Below are positions 43,255 through 53,861 of a DNA stretch of 64,000 nucleotides, one piece after another. Numbering within the stretch: position 1 is the stretch's first letter; each line of letters starts with the position of its first letter. The position numbers and the translations under genes are program-made. Origin of the DNA: Magnetospirillum fulvum. GTDB lineage: Bacteria; Pseudomonadota; Alphaproteobacteria; Rhodospirillales; Magnetospirillaceae. Below the pieces are notes generated by a model, which did no database searches, was not told where the DNA came from, and was given only the letters and a program-made list of their open reading frames with translations. Location of the stretch: positions 1 through 64,000 of the forward strand of contig NZ_FNWO01000013.1 in assembly GCF_900108475.1 (NCBI RefSeq), given 5' to 3'.

Positions 43255-45813
43255 TTAGTAAAGCCCCCCGGCCGAGGGAGCCGCCGAGGGAGCCGTCGTA
43301 ACCGGAGCCGATGGGTCCGACGGCACGCTCGGAAGCGTCGGATCGGTTCCGGGGACCACTTCCATCTGGGTCGGGCTGGCCCCTTCCTCGGCACCGAGAT
43401 AAGGGGCAAAGCTGAAGCCCCCGTCGGCGGAGCCGTCGCCTTCCAGAACCCCCTCCTCGTCGCCGGGCATCCGGTCGGCGCTCTTGAACGCCTCATAGAT
43501 CGATTTGGTATCGCCCGGCATCGCCGGACGCCCGGTGCGGGGATCGACCCGGACCAGCCGCACGCCGGGCGGCATCCGGAACGGAGTCGCGGGCTTGTCC
43601 TTCAACGCTTCCATCATGAAATCGCGGAAGATCGGCGCCGCGACCGAACCGCCGGTTTCCTTCGGCCCCAGCGAGGCGGGGTCGTCAAAGCCGACGAACA
43701 CGCCGACGGCAAGATCGGGCGAGAAGCCGACGAACCAGACGTCGTTCGAATCGTTCGAGGTGCCGGTTTTCCCCCCGAGCGGCTTGCCGACCGCCTTGAC
43801 CGAGGTACCAGTACCGCGCTGGACGACGCCTTCGAGGATGCTGACCATCTGATAAGCCGACACCGGATCGACCATCTGTTCGCGGATGTCGGGCAGGGTC
43901 GGCATGTCCTGGCCGGAATAACGCGGCGCCGAACAGCCATCGCAAAAGCGCAGATCGTGGCTGAAGATCGTCTTGCCGTTGCGGTCCTGAATACGGTCGA
44001 TCAGGGTCGGACGCAGCTTCTTGCCGCCATTGACCAGCATCGCATAGGCCGCGGTCAGGCGCAGCGGGGTGGTCTCGCCCGCCCCCAGCGCCATCGCCAA
44101 TTGATGCGGCAGATTGTCATAGATGCCAAAGCGGCCCGACATGTCGGCGACCTTTTCCATCCCCAGCGCCTGGGCGAGACGGACGGTCATCAGGTTGCGC
44201 GACTTCTCGATGCCGACGCGCAGGGTGGTCGGCCCCAGGTAATCGTCGTGATAGTTCTTCGGCCGCCACATCGGCAGGCCCGGCCCCTGCGACAGCGCGA
44301 TCGGGGCGTCGAGCACCAGGGACGACGGCGTATAGCCGTTTTCCAGCGCCGACAGATAGATGAACGGCTTGAACGACGAGCCGGGCTGGCGCATCGCCTG
44401 ACTGGCGCGGTTGAACTGGCTTTTGCCATAGGACCAGCCGCCGATCATCGCCAGCACGCGACCGGTATGAGGATCAATCGCGACCAGCGCGCCTTCGACC
44501 TTGGGAACCTGACGCAGGGTATAGGTGGCGGGTCCGTAGGCTTTTCCGTCGTCGCCCTTGCCGACCGCTTCGACCAGGATCACGTCGCCGGGGGTCAGGA
44601 TATCGCCGGGACGGCGCGGCACCGGCCCCAGGCCGCTTTTTTCGAGGACGCGGCGCGCCCACTTCAATTCGGCGATCGGCAGATGACCGGCATGGCCGTC
44701 GGCAAGGCTCAACACCGCCTCGCTATCGGTGAGGCCGGTAACGATTGCCAATTCCCAGTCTTCGGCCCCACCGGGGCGCTGCAACCCGGCCAACGCCCGC
44801 ACCGGATCGACGCCGGAAGCGACATGCCCGACCGGGCCGCGCCAGCCGTGGCGGCGGTCGTACTGCGACAAACCGCGGCGCAGCACCCGGGTGCCCATCG
44901 CCTGAAGCTCGGCATCCATCGAGGCGCGCACCACCAGCCCGCCACGATACAGCGCTCCCTCGCCATATTTGGCCTGAAGTTCGCGGCGGATATCCTCGGC
45001 GAAATAATCGGCGCCTTGGGTCGCCTGCATCTCCTTGCGGGAGCGGACCTCGAGCGGCTGGGCCAGGGCAAGCTGATATTCCGACGCGGTGATCTTGCCG
45101 TCCTCGGCCATCCGTCCCAACACCCAGTCGCGGCGTTCCCGCGCGGCCTGGGGATGGCGGAACGGATTGTAATTGTTGGGAGCCTTGGGCAGGGCGGCGA
45201 GATAGGCGGCCTCGTCCGGGGTCAGTTCGTCCAGCCCCTTGTCGAAATAATTGAGCGCCGCCGCCGCCACGCCATAGGAGCCCGAGCCCAGATAGATTTC
45301 GTTGAGATAGAGTTCGAGGATGTGATCCTTGGTGAAGGCGCGTTCGATCCGAAGCGCCAGAATCGCTTCCTTGACCTTGCGCTCGATCGACACCTCGTTG
45401 GTCAGCAGGAAGTTCTTCGCCACCTGCTGGGTGATCGTCGAGGCCCCGACCGGACGGCGGTCGGCCCCGATCCCCTTGTTGCGCAGATTGACGACGATGG
45501 CACGGGCAATGCCGACCGGGTCGATGCCGGGATGGGTATAGAAGCTCTTATCCTCGGCGGAGAGGAAGGCATCCTTGACGATCTGGGGAATTGCCGTCAG
45601 CGGCACGAATACCCGCTTCTCGACGGCGTATTCCGCCACCAGCCGACCGTCGCCGCCATAGACCCGCGTCGTCACCGGCGGATCGTAATTGGCCAATTGA
45701 TGGTAGTCGGGCAGATCGCGGCCGAAATGCCAGAACGCGAACAGCACCCCTCCCGTCATCGTGATGGCAAGCAACAAGACCAGGCTGATAACGCCGAGCA
45801 AAAAACGGAACAT
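43255..45813 (-). CDS. mrcA: Penicillin-binding protein 1A
   Basis: This class A PBP polymerises and cross-links peptidoglycan. The 852 residues comprise an N-terminal membrane anchor (about 5-28), the GT51 glycosyltransferase domain with catalytic E87 in SAEDKSFYTHPG and GASTITQQVAKN, an inserted OB-like region, and the transpeptidase domain with SSFKPF (near 479), a SRN-type motif in EKSRNLM and KTGTSN (near 680). The C-terminus is a Pro/Ser/Ala-rich tail. ATG 45813 follows GGAGG. It lies beside tol-pal genes on the same strand; CpoB, encoded next, links Tol to PBP1 activity in E. coli. Confidence 0.96.
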   Translation of the reverse strand: MFRFLLGVISLVLLLAITMTGGVLFAFWHFGRDLPDYHQLANYDPPVTTRVYGGDGRLVAEYAVEKRVFVPLTAIPQIVKDAFLSAEDKSFYTHPGIDPVGIARAIVVNLRNKGIGADRRPVGASTITQQVAKNFLLTNEVSIERKVKEAILALRIERAFTKDHILELYLNEIYLGSGSYGVAAAALNYFDKGLDELTPDEAAYLAALPKAPNNYNPFRHPQAARERRDWVLGRMAEDGKITASEYQLALAQPLEVRSRKEMQATQGADYFAEDIRRELQAKYGEGALYRGGLVVRASMDAELQAMGTRVLRRGLSQYDRRHGWRGPVGHVASGVDPVRALAGLQRPGGAEDWELAIVTGLTDSEAVLSLADGHAGHLPIAELKWARRVLEKSGLGPVPRRPGDILTPGDVILVEAVGKGDDGKAYGPATYTLRQVPKVEGALVAIDPHTGRVLAMIGGWSYGKSQFNRASQAMRQPGSSFKPFIYLSALENGYTPSSLVLDAPIALSQGPGLPMWRPKNYHDDYLGPTTLRVGIEKSRNLMTVRLAQALGMEKVADMSGRFGIYDNLPHQLAMALGAGETTPLRLTAAYAMLVNGGKKLRPTLIDRIQDRNGKTIFSHDLRFCDGCSAPRYSGQDMPTLPDIREQMVDPVSAYQMVSILEGVVQRGTGTSVKAVGKPLGGKTGTSNDSNDVWFVGFSPDLAVGVFVGFDDPASLGPKETGGSVAAPIFRDFMMEALKDKPATPFRMPPGVRLVRVDPRTGRPAMPGDTKSIYEAFKSADRMPGDEEGVLEGDGSADGGFSFAPYLGAEEGASPTQMEVVPGTDPTLPSVPSDPSAPVTTAPSAAPSAGGLY

Positions 45814-45952
45814 CGGAAACGGAACCTCCGGCAACCGGCCCGGCCGGTCGGCCGGTCCTCGCGGGTGGTGACGCCTGGGGAAGATGCCCGACAGGCGCGG
45901 GGGCACCGCCCCCTTATACCGGCGAATAAGTCAAATCAAAGGGTCGCCGGTC

Positions 45953-46906
45953 TTACTTGCAGCCCAGACGCTGACGGTCGGCATTGGCAGCCCGCTTGAC
46001 CCGGTCGGGCATGTCGGGATGCTCGGCAAACAACAGGGTATAGGCGCGGCACGCCTGATCCTTCATGTCGAGCTGGCCGAACGAGGCCCCCAGTTTGTAC
46101 AGCATGTCCGGAGCCTTGCTGTGCTTGGGATATTTCTTGTAGGCCTCGCCGAACAGCCGCGCCGATTGAGCGAAATCCTTGCGTTGGGAAAAGGCGATGT
46201 CGCCCAGCCAATATTGGGCGTTCCCGGCCAAAGCGTGGTTGGGATAGGTCTTCAGGAAAGTCTGGAACGCCCGCTCCGCCTCGTCGTAATCGCCCTTCTG
46301 CGCCAGCCCATAGGCCTCGTCATAAGCCGATTGCGGATCCTTGGGCGCGGCAGGCGCGGCCGGAGCCGTCGCCGCCTTGGTCGCGGGCATCTGACCCAAC
46401 AACGCCGGGCCGGGAGCCGGGCCAGCATTGCTGGCGGCGTTGGTGCCCGGCGCGACAGCGCCCTTGGGCGGGATCAGCACTGGCGCCCCGCTGGCGGTGG
46501 TCGCGGGCGGCGGCGGAACCGCAGCGGTGCCAGCAGAGGCGGCGGGCATCGACATCTGCGCGCCCTTGCCGTCCTGAAGCTCCTTGAAGCGCAGGTCGAT
46601 ATCGGCCTGCATCCGTTCAAGCTGCTTGGCAAGCTGGGCTGCCTTGAAATTGGCTTCCTCGACCTTGCCAGTCAGCTGGCGGTTGAGGTCTTCGAGTTCG
46701 TTGATACGGTCTTCCAACCGCGACGCCTGATTACCGGCCAGCGGCACGTCCGAGCCGGACGAGGAGATCACGCCGCCTCCCATCGCCGGGGAGCGGATCA
46801 CCGTGCCGCCATAGCCCCGGCTATCGCTTTGCGCCAGGGCCGTTTCCGGAACCACGCCGACGCAGATCAGAACGGACAAGGCGGAGAAGAGGAGCTGGCG
46901 TCGCAA
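45953..46906 (-). CDS. cpoB: Tol-Pal associated periplasmic protein CpoB (YbgF)
   Basis: The 317-residue protein has a signal peptide (cleavage near ALAQ-SD, residue 26), a coiled coil (about 55-110, SRLEDRINELEDLNRQLTGK), an Ala/Pro linker and C-terminal TPR repeats (YDEAYGLAQKGDYDEAERAF onward). CpoB coordinates outer-membrane constriction with PBP1-driven wall synthesis at division. It is the last gene of the Tol-Pal cluster, separated from pal by a strong terminator-like hairpin. Confidence 0.93.
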   Translation of the reverse strand: MRRQLLFSALSVLICVGVVPETALAQSDSRGYGGTVIRSPAMGGGVISSSGSDVPLAGNQASRLEDRINELEDLNRQLTGKVEEANFKAAQLAKQLERMQADIDLRFKELQDGKGAQMSMPAASAGTAAVPPPPATTASGAPVLIPPKGAVAPGTNAASNAGPAPGPALLGQMPATKAATAPAAPAAPKDPQSAYDEAYGLAQKGDYDEAERAFQTFLKTYPNHALAGNAQYWLGDIAFSQRKDFAQSARLFGEAYKKYPKHSKAPDMLYKLGASFGQLDMKDQACRAYTLLFAEHPDMPDRVKRAANADRQRLGCK

Positions 46907-47010
46907 GGGATCAACCTTCGATTAGACGTTGCGCTCGCGGCGGGGCGAAGCCCGGACCGGAACCGGGGCGGGCCACCGCGCGTGAAGCGGCGATGGCGAA
47001 GCGAACAGAC

Positions 47011-47070
47011 AAAAAAGGGAAGGCGCCCGACCGACCCGCCGGTCCAGGACCAGACGGACGGCGGGCGCCC
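47011..47070 (-). terminator. Rho-independent terminator between pal and cpoB
   Basis: On the minus strand GGCGCCCG (47069-47062) pairs with CGGGCGCC (47029-47022), with further pairing inside, and is followed by TCCCTTTTTT. It lies 30 bp after the pal stop. It should separate or attenuate cpoB expression from tolQRAB-pal. Confidence 0.75.
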
Positions 47071-47099
47071 CCTTACTCACACGTCGTGAGAGATCCTGA

Positions 47100-47597
47100 T
47101 TAGTTCAGGACGGTCACGCCGCGACGGTTCTGAGACCAGGCCGCCTCGTTCGAGCCGAGGGCAACCGGGCGCTCCTTGCCGTAGCTGACGACCTTGACGC
47201 GCGAAGCGGCAACGCCGTTGGCGATCAGGTATTCACGCACGGAATTCGCACGACGCTCGCCCAGGGCAAGGTTGTACTCGCGAGTGCCGCGCTCGTCGGC
47301 GTGGCCTTCGACGGTGAACGAGTAGTTCTGGTAGGTCTTCAGCCAGGCAGCCTGCTTGTCCAGGGTAGCCTTGGCGTCGGCCCGCAAGGACGACTTGTCG
47401 AGATCAAAGAAAACCCGGTCGCCGACGTTGGCGATGAAGTCTTCCTTCGAGCCCTTGACGATACCGGCCGGAGCGGTACGAGCCGGCGGCGGAGCGGAAA
47501 CGCCACCGCCAGAAGCGGCGCCGGTGTTTTCAGGGGCGGATTCGCAAGCCGCGACCAGGGCGGCAGCGGCAACGATGCTGAGGAAACGCAGTTTCAT
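47100..47597 (-). CDS. pal: Peptidoglycan-associated lipoprotein Pal
   Basis: The 165-residue outer-membrane lipoprotein has a lipobox ending at C18 (LVAAC), a short Ala/Pro spacer and an OmpA-like peptidoglycan-binding domain (FFDLDKSSLRADA, then FTVEGHADERGTREYNLALG). It anchors the outer membrane to the wall and binds TolB/TolA during division. ATG 47597 is required for the signal peptide; the open frame upstream to 47678 is not used. Confidence 0.96.
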   Translation of the reverse strand: MKLRFLSIVAAAALVAACESAPENTGAASGGGVSAPPPARTAPAGIVKGSKEDFIANVGDRVFFDLDKSSLRADAKATLDKQAAWLKTYQNYSFTVEGHADERGTREYNLALGERRANSVREYLIANGVAASRVKVVSYGKERPVALGSNEAAWSQNRRGVTVLN

Positions 47598-47760
47598 ATT
47601 TGAGGACTCCCCCTCAATGCGACGGGAATTGAATTCCAAGATTGAGCCATAGAGAGCAATGCCGACGGGGGTCGGCAAGCTTCCAAAATGACGCCGACCA
47701 CGGAGGGCGCGGCGTCATGAGGAACAAACCCTAATCGGCGCGGACTATACTAAGATAATC

Positions 47761-49107
47761 CTAGGGAATCAAGGGGGACCACGCGGGGTCCGATCCATCG
47801 ACGGGTGTAAGCAGGACCCGTTCGTTCACGCCGGTCAGGTCAATCGTGTAGAGACGGACGGATTGGCCGCGTCCCCGCTCATCCGAGGGAGAATCACGCC
47901 AAAACGCCAAAACGCGTCCGTTCGGCGCCCAGGTCGGACCTTCGACCAGGAAGCCTTCGGCCAGCAGACGCTCGCCCAAACCGTCGGGACGCATGACACC
48001 TATGAAGAAACGCCCGCCCTTCTGCTTGGTAAAGGCGATCAGGTCGCCGCGCGGGCTCCAGACCGGAGTCGCATAGCGTCCATCGCCAAAGCTGATCCGG
48101 TTGGCTCCGCCGCCGCCCGCGCTCATCACATAAAGCTGCTGCCCGCCGCCGCGGTCGGATTCGAACACGATCTGCGACCCGTCGGGGGCATAGCTGGGAG
48201 CGGTATCAATCGCCGGATTGTTGGTGAGCCGCGCCTTGCTGCGGGTCATCAGGTTCATTTCGTAGATTTCGGTGTTGCCGTCCTCGGCCATGCTGAAGAT
48301 GACCTTGTTGCCGTCGGGCGAGAAACGGGGCGCGAAGGTCATGCCGGGGAAATTCCCCAGCGCTTCCCGCCGACCGGTGTCGAGATTGAAGATATAGACC
48401 CGAGGCACCCCCCGGAAATAGGACAGGTAGGTGATCTCGCGGGCGCTGGGCGAGAAGCGGGGGGTCAGGACCAGTTCGCCGCCCTCGGTCAGGAAGCGAT
48501 GATTCTCGCCATCCTGATCCATGATCGCCAGACGCTTCTTGCGGTCGTTCTTCGGACCGGATTCGGCAACATAGACGATCTGGGTGTCGAAATAGCCGTC
48601 CTCGCCGGTGACGCGCTTATAGATCGCGTCGGCGACCTTGTGCGACAGCCGCCGCCAATCGGCCGGGGACGAGGACAGGGTCCAGCCGGTCATATAGGCC
48701 TCGGACATCACGTCCCACAGCCGGAACTCGACCCGGATGCGGCCGTCCGGCCCGATCTCGGTCTTGCCCTGGACCAGAGCCTCGGCGTTGATCGCCTTCC
48801 AATCGGGGAAACGCGGCTGGATTTGCAGCGAGGCCACCGTCTGGATGAAGGCGCGGGGATCAATCGGCTTGAACAGGCCCGACCGTTCCAGATCGGCCGA
48901 AACCACGCGGGCGATATCGCGCCCGACCTGATTTTCCTGGCCGCTGGTCCCGGCGAAATCGGGGATGGCGATGGGCAAGGGACGCATCTGTCCGTTGGTG
49001 ATGTCGATGCGCACCTGGGCACGGGTCGGACTGGCGAAGGTCGCCAGTCCGAAGATCAGGGTGACGGCCACTGCCGCCAGCAAGCGGATGCGAGACATGA
49101 ATATCAT
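47761..49107 (-). CDS. tolB: Tol-Pal translocation protein TolB
   Basis: The 448-residue periplasmic protein has a signal peptide (cleavage near TRA-QV, residue 30), an N-terminal alpha/beta domain ([19 protein letters not shown]) and a six-bladed beta-propeller with repeated PRFSPDG, PSYAPDG and PVWSPRGD blades that bind Pal. ATG 49107 overlaps the tolA stop (ATGA); ATG 49098 is an alternative. The gap of 163 bp to pal holds no gene. Confidence 0.96.
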   Translation of the reverse strand: MIFMSRIRLLAAVAVTLIFGLATFASPTRAQVRIDITNGQMRPLPIAIPDFAGTSGQENQVGRDIARVVSADLERSGLFKPIDPRAFIQTVASLQIQPRFPDWKAINAEALVQGKTEIGPDGRIRVEFRLWDVMSEAYMTGWTLSSSPADWRRLSHKVADAIYKRVTGEDGYFDTQIVYVAESGPKNDRKKRLAIMDQDGENHRFLTEGGELVLTPRFSPSAREITYLSYFRGVPRVYIFNLDTGRREALGNFPGMTFAPRFSPDGNKVIFSMAEDGNTEIYEMNLMTRSKARLTNNPAIDTAPSYAPDGSQIVFESDRGGGQQLYVMSAGGGGANRISFGDGRYATPVWSPRGDLIAFTKQKGGRFFIGVMRPDGLGERLLAEGFLVEGPTWAPNGRVLAFWRDSPSDERGRGQSVRLYTIDLTGVNERVLLTPVDGSDPAWSPLIP

Positions 49108-50057
49108 CTTCCTGCCGCGAATTTCGGGTTGAAGGCGAGAGTGAAGTCTTTGAACTGATCGTACTTGTTGACCGGAATCGGCAACGGACTGGCGGCGCGA
49201 ACGGCACGGCGGGCGCTGTCGGCGGCGGCCTGATAATACGGGTTCAGCATCTGGACGGCGTCGGGCACGATCTGGGCGTCGGTGACGGTTCCGTCGGGCA
49301 GCACCGAAACGCGGACCAGCACGATCAGCTTGTCGGCATCCTTGGCCCCGGCCGGAACATTCCAGAACCGCTCGACATGGGCGCGGATCGCGTCCTTTTC
49401 CGTCATCGAGACCGTCTCGTTAGGATTGTGCATGCTCGATCCGCGCACCGATTGCGGCTGCGGCTGGGTCGCCGATTTGGCTTCGGGCGTCGAGGATTTC
49501 AGCTTCTCCGCCGATTTCAGCAGCTTGTCGAGTTCGTCCTGCGGCTGTTGCGGCTTTTTCTTGTCGACCGACTTCAACAGCGAATCAAGCTCGTCCTTGA
49601 CGTCCTTCTGCGGCTTGGGCGGCTCGGGACGCGGCTGCGGTTTCGGCGGCTCGGGCTTCGGCTCGGGACGCGGTTCGGGTTTGGGCACCGGCGCGGGTTC
49701 AGGCTCGGGCTTCGGCTCGGGCTTGGGCGGCGGCGGTGTCGGAGTGGGAGGCGGTGGCGGCGGAGCCGGGGCCGGAGTGGGCGGCGGCGGCGGCGTCGGT
49801 TTGGGTTCGGGTTTGACCGGCTCGGGCTTGGGCGGCTCGGGAGTCGGTTCGGCGGTCTTCTGCGGTTCGGGCTGGGGCTTGTCGTCGCGCAAGGGGGGCG
49901 GATTGGTCTTGGCCCCGATCGGCACGATATCGACGATCATCGGAGTCTCCTCGACCGGCGGTTCGCGCCAGAATTGAGGGAGTCCGAAAATCGCCAACAG
50001 CACTACCAGAAAGTGCAGAAGGCCGGAATAGATATAGCTTTCCCGCCGGATTTCCAT
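49104..50057 (-). CDS. tolA: Tol-Pal protein TolA
   Basis: The 317-residue protein has one N-terminal membrane helix (about 10-28, [19 protein letters not shown]), a long low-complexity domain of Pro/Glu/Lys repeats (about 50-160), and a C-terminal TolA/TonB-like domain with [15 protein letters not shown]. It spans the periplasm and transmits TolQR proton-driven force to Pal. The middle domain is PEPKPEP-type rather than the Ala/Lys helix of E. coli TolA, as is usual in alphaproteobacteria. Confidence 0.93.
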   Translation of the reverse strand: MEIRRESYIYSGLLHFLVVLLAIFGLPQFWREPPVEETPMIVDIVPIGAKTNPPPLRDDKPQPEPQKTAEPTPEPPKPEPVKPEPKPTPPPPPTPAPAPPPPPPTPTPPPPKPEPKPEPEPAPVPKPEPRPEPKPEPPKPQPRPEPPKPQKDVKDELDSLLKSVDKKKPQQPQDELDKLLKSAEKLKSSTPEAKSATQPQPQSVRGSSMHNPNETVSMTEKDAIRAHVERFWNVPAGAKDADKLIVLVRVSVLPDGTVTDAQIVPDAVQMLNPYYQAAADSARRAVRAASPLPIPVNKYDQFKDFTLAFNPKFAAGR

Positions 50058-50065
50058 GACGCGCC

Positions 50066-50515
50066 CTAGCGTTTCGCCTTGGCGCCGTCGGCGGCGCCCC
50101 GGACCTCTGTGACCAGGGCAACCTTGGGGAAGCCGGCGGCGCTCAGCACCCCCATAACCTCCATCACCCGACCGTAATCGATGGTTTTGTCACCGCGGAC
50201 AAAGATCCGGGTTTCAGGCTTTTGCGAGGTGATCGCCTGCAAGCGGGGGGCAAGATCCTCCAGCTTGACCTCGGTTTCCTGAATCCAGATCTTGCCGTGG
50301 GCATCGACGGTGACCGACAGCGGCGTGTCGTCGCCTTTCAGCGGCGTCGCCTGGGTCTTGGGCAGATCGACCTGGACCCCGGCGGTCAGCAACGGCGCCG
50401 TCACCATGAAGATGATCAGCAACACCAGCATCACGTCGACCATCGGGGTCACGTTGATCTCGGCCATCGGCCGGAATTTGGCCTTGCCCCGGCGATTGCC
50501 GACCGAGGCGCCCAT
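50066..50515 (-). CDS. tolR: Tol-Pal proton channel subunit TolR
   Basis: The 149-residue ExbD/TolR protein has a single membrane helix near 25-45 (DVMLVLLIIFMVTAPLL) preceded by AEINVTPMVDVM, whose aspartate carries protons. The periplasmic domain follows. Its ATG shares one base with the tolQ stop (TGATG), so the two are translationally coupled. Confidence 0.96.
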   Translation of the reverse strand: MGASVGNRRGKAKFRPMAEINVTPMVDVMLVLLIIFMVTAPLLTAGVQVDLPKTQATPLKGDDTPLSVTVDAHGKIWIQETEVKLEDLAPRLQAITSQKPETRIFVRGDKTIDYGRVMEVMGVLSAAGFPKVALVTEVRGAADGAKAKR

Positions 50516-51240
50516 CAGATCTTCTCCTCCAGTTGACGCGACAAGATCGCGCCGAACTCGCCGGCGAAGTTCTCCAGCCGCTTGCCATAGCGGTCGAGGT
50601 CGGTGGAGATTTTGTTATAGGCGATCACCGCCGGGATGGCCGCGACCAGACCGAGAGCGGTGGCGAACAGCGCCTCGGCGATGCCGGGAGCGACGACGGC
50701 GAGCGAGGTGTTCTTTGTCGCCGCGATCGACTGGAAGCTGTTCATGATGCCCCACACGGTGCCGAACAGGCCGACGAACGGCGCGGTCGAACCGACCGAG
50801 GCGAGGAAGCCCAGGCGGCGTTCCAGCAAATCCATCTCACGGCCGAGCGTCACGTTCATCACCCGGTCGATCCGCTGGGGCAGACTGGCCCGCGTGGTGT
50901 CACGGTCGGCCAGCCCCTTGGCGGCGGTACGGCGCCATTCCCGCATCGCGGCGACGAACACCGACGACATCGGGTCGAGCGGTCGCGAGCCGATCCGGTC
51001 GTACAATTCTTCGAGCGAGCCGCCCGACCAGAACGATTCCTCGAATTGATCGGCGCGCTGGGTGAGCTGACGCACCTTCATGATCTTGTCGAAGATGATC
51101 GCCCAGCACCAGAACGAGGCGCCGATCAGCGCCAGCATCACCAACTTGACGATGACGTCGGCGCGCATGAACAGCGCCCACATCGAGAGGTCATGCTGCA
51201 TGGCCGCGCCCGCGACCGCCGCCGTCTGCGTTGGATCCAT
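50515..51240 (-). CDS. tolQ: Tol-Pal proton channel subunit TolQ
   Basis: The 241-residue inner-membrane protein has three helices (about 22-42, 130-155 and 165-190), with [20 protein letters not shown] and [21 protein letters not shown] as family signatures. It forms the pentameric proton channel around TolR. ATG 51240 with AGGCAG upstream is chosen over a TTG at 51267, which would overlap ybgC. Confidence 0.95.
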   Translation of the reverse strand: MDPTQTAAVAGAAMQHDLSMWALFMRADVIVKLVMLALIGASFWCWAIIFDKIMKVRQLTQRADQFEESFWSGGSLEELYDRIGSRPLDPMSSVFVAAMREWRRTAAKGLADRDTTRASLPQRIDRVMNVTLGREMDLLERRLGFLASVGSTAPFVGLFGTVWGIMNSFQSIAATKNTSLAVVAPGIAEALFATALGLVAAIPAVIAYNKISTDLDRYGKRLENFAGEFGAILSRQLEEKI

Positions 51241-51245
51241 GATAT

Positions 51246-51665
51246 CTACTGCCTTTCGCTGATCCAAGTCCCGAACAGGTCGCGCATCGCGGCTGGAAGC
51301 CGCGTCGGCCTGCCCGACAGGGTGATATAGCCCAGGCGCACGCCGATACGCACTAATTCCGTGCCATCGTCGTTGCGCCGGATGATCTGATCGAGGTCGA
51401 GACTGGCCCCGCCAAGCGCGCGCAGTTCGGTCTCGACCGTCAACAGGTCGTCCAGCCGCGCCGGTCGCAAAAAGTCAACGACAGCGCGGCGAACGGCAAA
51501 GGCGGTGCCGTCCTGCAACAGGGTCTGCTGGCTGATCCCCAGCTCGCGCACCATCTCGGTGCGGGCGCGCTCTGCGAAATTCAGATAGCAGGAATGATAG
51601 ACGATGCCGCCTGCGTCGGTATCCTCGTAATACACTCGGACCGGGTGGAGATGACGCGGCATCAA
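51246..51665 (-). CDS. ybgC: Acyl-CoA thioesterase YbgC
   Basis: The 139-residue hot-dog fold thioesterase has [25 protein letters not shown] (given here as its motif region, residues about 11-35), with the catalytic aspartate in EDTDAGG. It hydrolyses acyl-CoA or acyl-ACP and is a standard first member of tol-pal operons. ATG 51665 overlaps the ruvB stop by 4 nt, coupling the DNA repair and envelope genes. Confidence 0.95.
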   Translation of the reverse strand: MMPRHLHPVRVYYEDTDAGGIVYHSCYLNFAERARTEMVRELGISQQTLLQDGTAFAVRRAVVDFLRPARLDDLLTVETELRALGGASLDLDQIIRRNDDGTELVRIGVRLGYITLSGRPTRLPAAMRDLFGTWISERQ

Positions 51666-52705
51666 AACTCCTCCGTCGGATCGGCCAGCAAATCGAGCTG
51701 GTCGGGCATCTCGCGCGGCGGCGTCAGCCCAAGATGGCGATAGCCGCTCGCCGACAGCATCCGCCCGCGCGGAGTCCGTTGCAGCAAGCCCTGTTGCAGC
51801 AGATAGGGCTCGACCACTTCCTCCAGCGTATCGCGGCTTTCCGACAGCGCCGCCGCCAGGGTTTCGACCCCCACCGGGCCACCGGCGTAATCGCTGGCGA
51901 TGCGGCCGAGATAGCGGCGGTCCATCGCGTCCAGCCCCATCCGATCGACCTCAAGGCGCCGCAACGCGGCATCGGCAATCTGGGCATCGACCGGCAGCCG
52001 CCCGGCGACGGTGGCGAAGTCGCGCACCCGGCGCAACAGCCGCCCGGCCACGCGCGGGGTGCCGCGCGAGCGGCGGGCCACTTCGCCAGCTCCGTCCTCG
52101 GTCATCGCCAATCCCAACACTCCGGCTCCGCGCCGCACGATCGCTTCCATTTCCTCGGGCAAATAGAAATTCATCCGGCACGGAATGCCGAACCGCTCCC
52201 GCAAAGGCGTGGTCAGCAAACCGGACCGGGTCGTCGCTCCGACCAGGGTAAAGCGAGGCAGATCGATCCGGACCGACCGCGCCGCCGGACCTTCGCCGAT
52301 GATCAGATCGAGCTGAAAGTCCTCCATCGCAGGATAGAGGACTTCCTCTATGGCAGGATTAAGGCGATGAATCTCGTCGATGAACAGAACGTCGCGCGGC
52401 TCCAGATTGGTCAGCAGCGCCGCTAGATCGCCCGCCCGCTGAATCACCGGCCCCGACGTGGCCCGAAATCCTACCCCCAGTTCGCGGGCGACGATCTGGG
52501 CCAGCGTCGTCTTGCCCAGACCGGGCGGGCCGTGGAACAGCACATGGTCAAGCGCCTCGCCCCTCGCCCGCGCCGCGTCGATGAACACCTTCAGATTGTC
52601 GCAGACGCTGCGCTGACCGATGAAATCGTCCAGGATCAGCGGCCGCACCGACGCCTCGCTATCCTCGGCCGCTTGCTGGGGAGAAACCACGCGAGGCTCG
52701 CTCAT
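51662..52705 (-). CDS. ruvB: Holliday junction branch-migration ATPase RuvB
   Basis: The 347-residue AAA+ motor has Walker [13 protein letters not shown] (about 59-70), Walker [10 protein letters not shown], the sensor-1 region [11 protein letters not shown], and a C-terminal winged helix ([17 protein letters not shown]) that touches DNA. It drives branch migration with RuvA. ATG 52705 overlaps the ruvA stop (ATGA). Confidence 0.98.
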   Translation of the reverse strand: MSEPRVVSPQQAAEDSEASVRPLILDDFIGQRSVCDNLKVFIDAARARGEALDHVLFHGPPGLGKTTLAQIVARELGVGFRATSGPVIQRAGDLAALLTNLEPRDVLFIDEIHRLNPAIEEVLYPAMEDFQLDLIIGEGPAARSVRIDLPRFTLVGATTRSGLLTTPLRERFGIPCRMNFYLPEEMEAIVRRGAGVLGLAMTEDGAGEVARRSRGTPRVAGRLLRRVRDFATVAGRLPVDAQIADAALRRLEVDRMGLDAMDRRYLGRIASDYAGGPVGVETLAAALSESRDTLEEVVEPYLLQQGLLQRTPRGRMLSASGYRHLGLTPPREMPDQLDLLADPTEEF

Positions 52706-53334
52706 CGCAGCATGTCCCGACCCAGCCGCTTCAGCGCCGCGCCGATCAAAGCGGGCACCTCGGCCTGCTCGCCCAACTCGGCGGCAACCAACCCGACCAC
52801 CTCGAAGGCTTCAAGCCGACGATAGCCAAGATTGACCAGCGCCGACACCGCATCCTCGATCGGTCCAGCGGCAGCGGGCGCAAAGCTGCCGCCCCCGCCC
52901 GCGACCGAGACGGCGCCGGGCGGCACGCTGGCGATACCGCCCGCTTTGTCCTTCAGTTCGGTCAAAATCCTGAGCGCCAGCTTTGGCCCGACGCCATTGG
53001 CCCGGGTCAGCCCGGCCTTGTCCCCGGCGGCCAGCGTCCGCAACAACTGATCGGGCGTCAGCACCGACAAAATCGACAGCGCCACCCGCGCCCCCACCCC
53101 CTGCACCGTCGTCAGTAGGCGGAACCAGTCGCGCTCGCCGCTTTCGGCGAAGCCGTAAAGCTGGATCGCATCCTCGCGGACATGGGTTTCGACCAGCAGG
53201 GTCACCCCGGTTCCGGGCGCGAGCCGGGCCAGGGTCCGCCCCGAGCAGGACACCAGATAGCCGACGCCGCCGACATCAATCACCGCCCAATCCTCGCCGA
53301 CCGAATCGACGGTGCCGCGCAGACGGGCGATCAT
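52702..53334 (-). CDS. ruvA: Holliday junction-binding protein RuvA
   Basis: The 210-residue protein has the N-terminal OB domain ([20 protein letters not shown]), two helix-hairpin-helix motifs ([29 protein letters not shown]) and a C-terminal domain (about 160-205) that contacts RuvB. A tetramer holds the four-way junction flat. It overlaps ruvC and ruvB by 4 nt each. Confidence 0.98.
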   Translation of the reverse strand: MIARLRGTVDSVGEDWAVIDVGGVGYLVSCSGRTLARLAPGTGVTLLVETHVREDAIQLYGFAESGERDWFRLLTTVQGVGARVALSILSVLTPDQLLRTLAAGDKAGLTRANGVGPKLALRILTELKDKAGGIASVPPGAVSVAGGGGSFAPAAAGPIEDAVSALVNLGYRRLEAFEVVGLVAAELGEQAEVPALIGAALKRLGRDMLR

Positions 53335-53831
53335 GACCGCACCGCTTGGTCGAGGCGCTTGCGGGTGCCGAGATGGTGGGCGTGGCAGATCGCGACCGCC
53401 AGGGCATCGGCGGCATCGGGGGTTTCAGCCAGGCAGCCGGGCAGCAGAGTCCGGACCATCATCCCCACCTGCTCCTTGGCGGCACGGCCGGTGCCGACCA
53501 CCGCCTGCTTGATCCGGGTCGGCGCGTATTCGCCCACCATCAGCCCGGCGCGGGCGGGAACCAACAAAGCGATGCCGCGCGCCTGACCCAACTTCAGGGT
53601 GCTTTCGGGGTTTTTGTTGACGAAGGTTTCCTCGACCGCCGCCTCCTCGGGCGAGAAGGCGGCCAGGATCGCGGCGATACCGTCATGGAGCTGGACCAGA
53701 CGCTCGGCCAGACTGAGGGACGCATCCGAACGAACGACACCGTCGGCGACGTGGCGCAGACGGTTGTCGGTCATGTCGATGATGCCCCAGCCGGTCTGGC
53801 GCAAGCCCGGGTCGAGACCCAGCACCCTCAT
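53331..53831 (-). CDS. ruvC: Holliday junction resolvase RuvC
   Basis: The 166-residue endonuclease shows the RNase H-like core with D7 ([16 protein letters not shown]), a glutamate in [14 protein letters not shown], and the C-terminal acids in [17 protein letters not shown]. It nicks Holliday junctions symmetrically. It is the first gene of the ruvCAB unit and lies 30 bp after yebC. Confidence 0.98.
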   Translation of the reverse strand: MRVLGLDPGLRQTGWGIIDMTDNRLRHVADGVVRSDASLSLAERLVQLHDGIAAILAAFSPEEAAVEETFVNKNPESTLKLGQARGIALLVPARAGLMVGEYAPTRIKQAVVGTGRAAKEQVGMMVRTLLPGCLAETPDAADALAVAICHAHHLGTRKRLDQAVRS

Positions 53832-53861
53832 AGCCTGAAGTCTCCCGTGGGCCGTGGCGGA

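Noticed and set aside
43045-45999. Plus-strand open frame of 984 codons opposite PBP1A
   Set aside because: Antisense shadow of a complete penicillin-binding protein gene; Arg/Gly/His-rich with no motif.
49640-49900. Short tandem repeats suggestive of a CRISPR or minisatellite
   Set aside because: They are codon-level repeats of the proline-rich TolA linker, in frame; no CRISPR array with unique spacers was seen anywhere in the window.
49377-50069. Plus-strand Arg/Gly/Leu-repeat protein opposite tolA
   Set aside because: It is the reverse reading of the Pro/Glu/Lys repeat domain of TolA.
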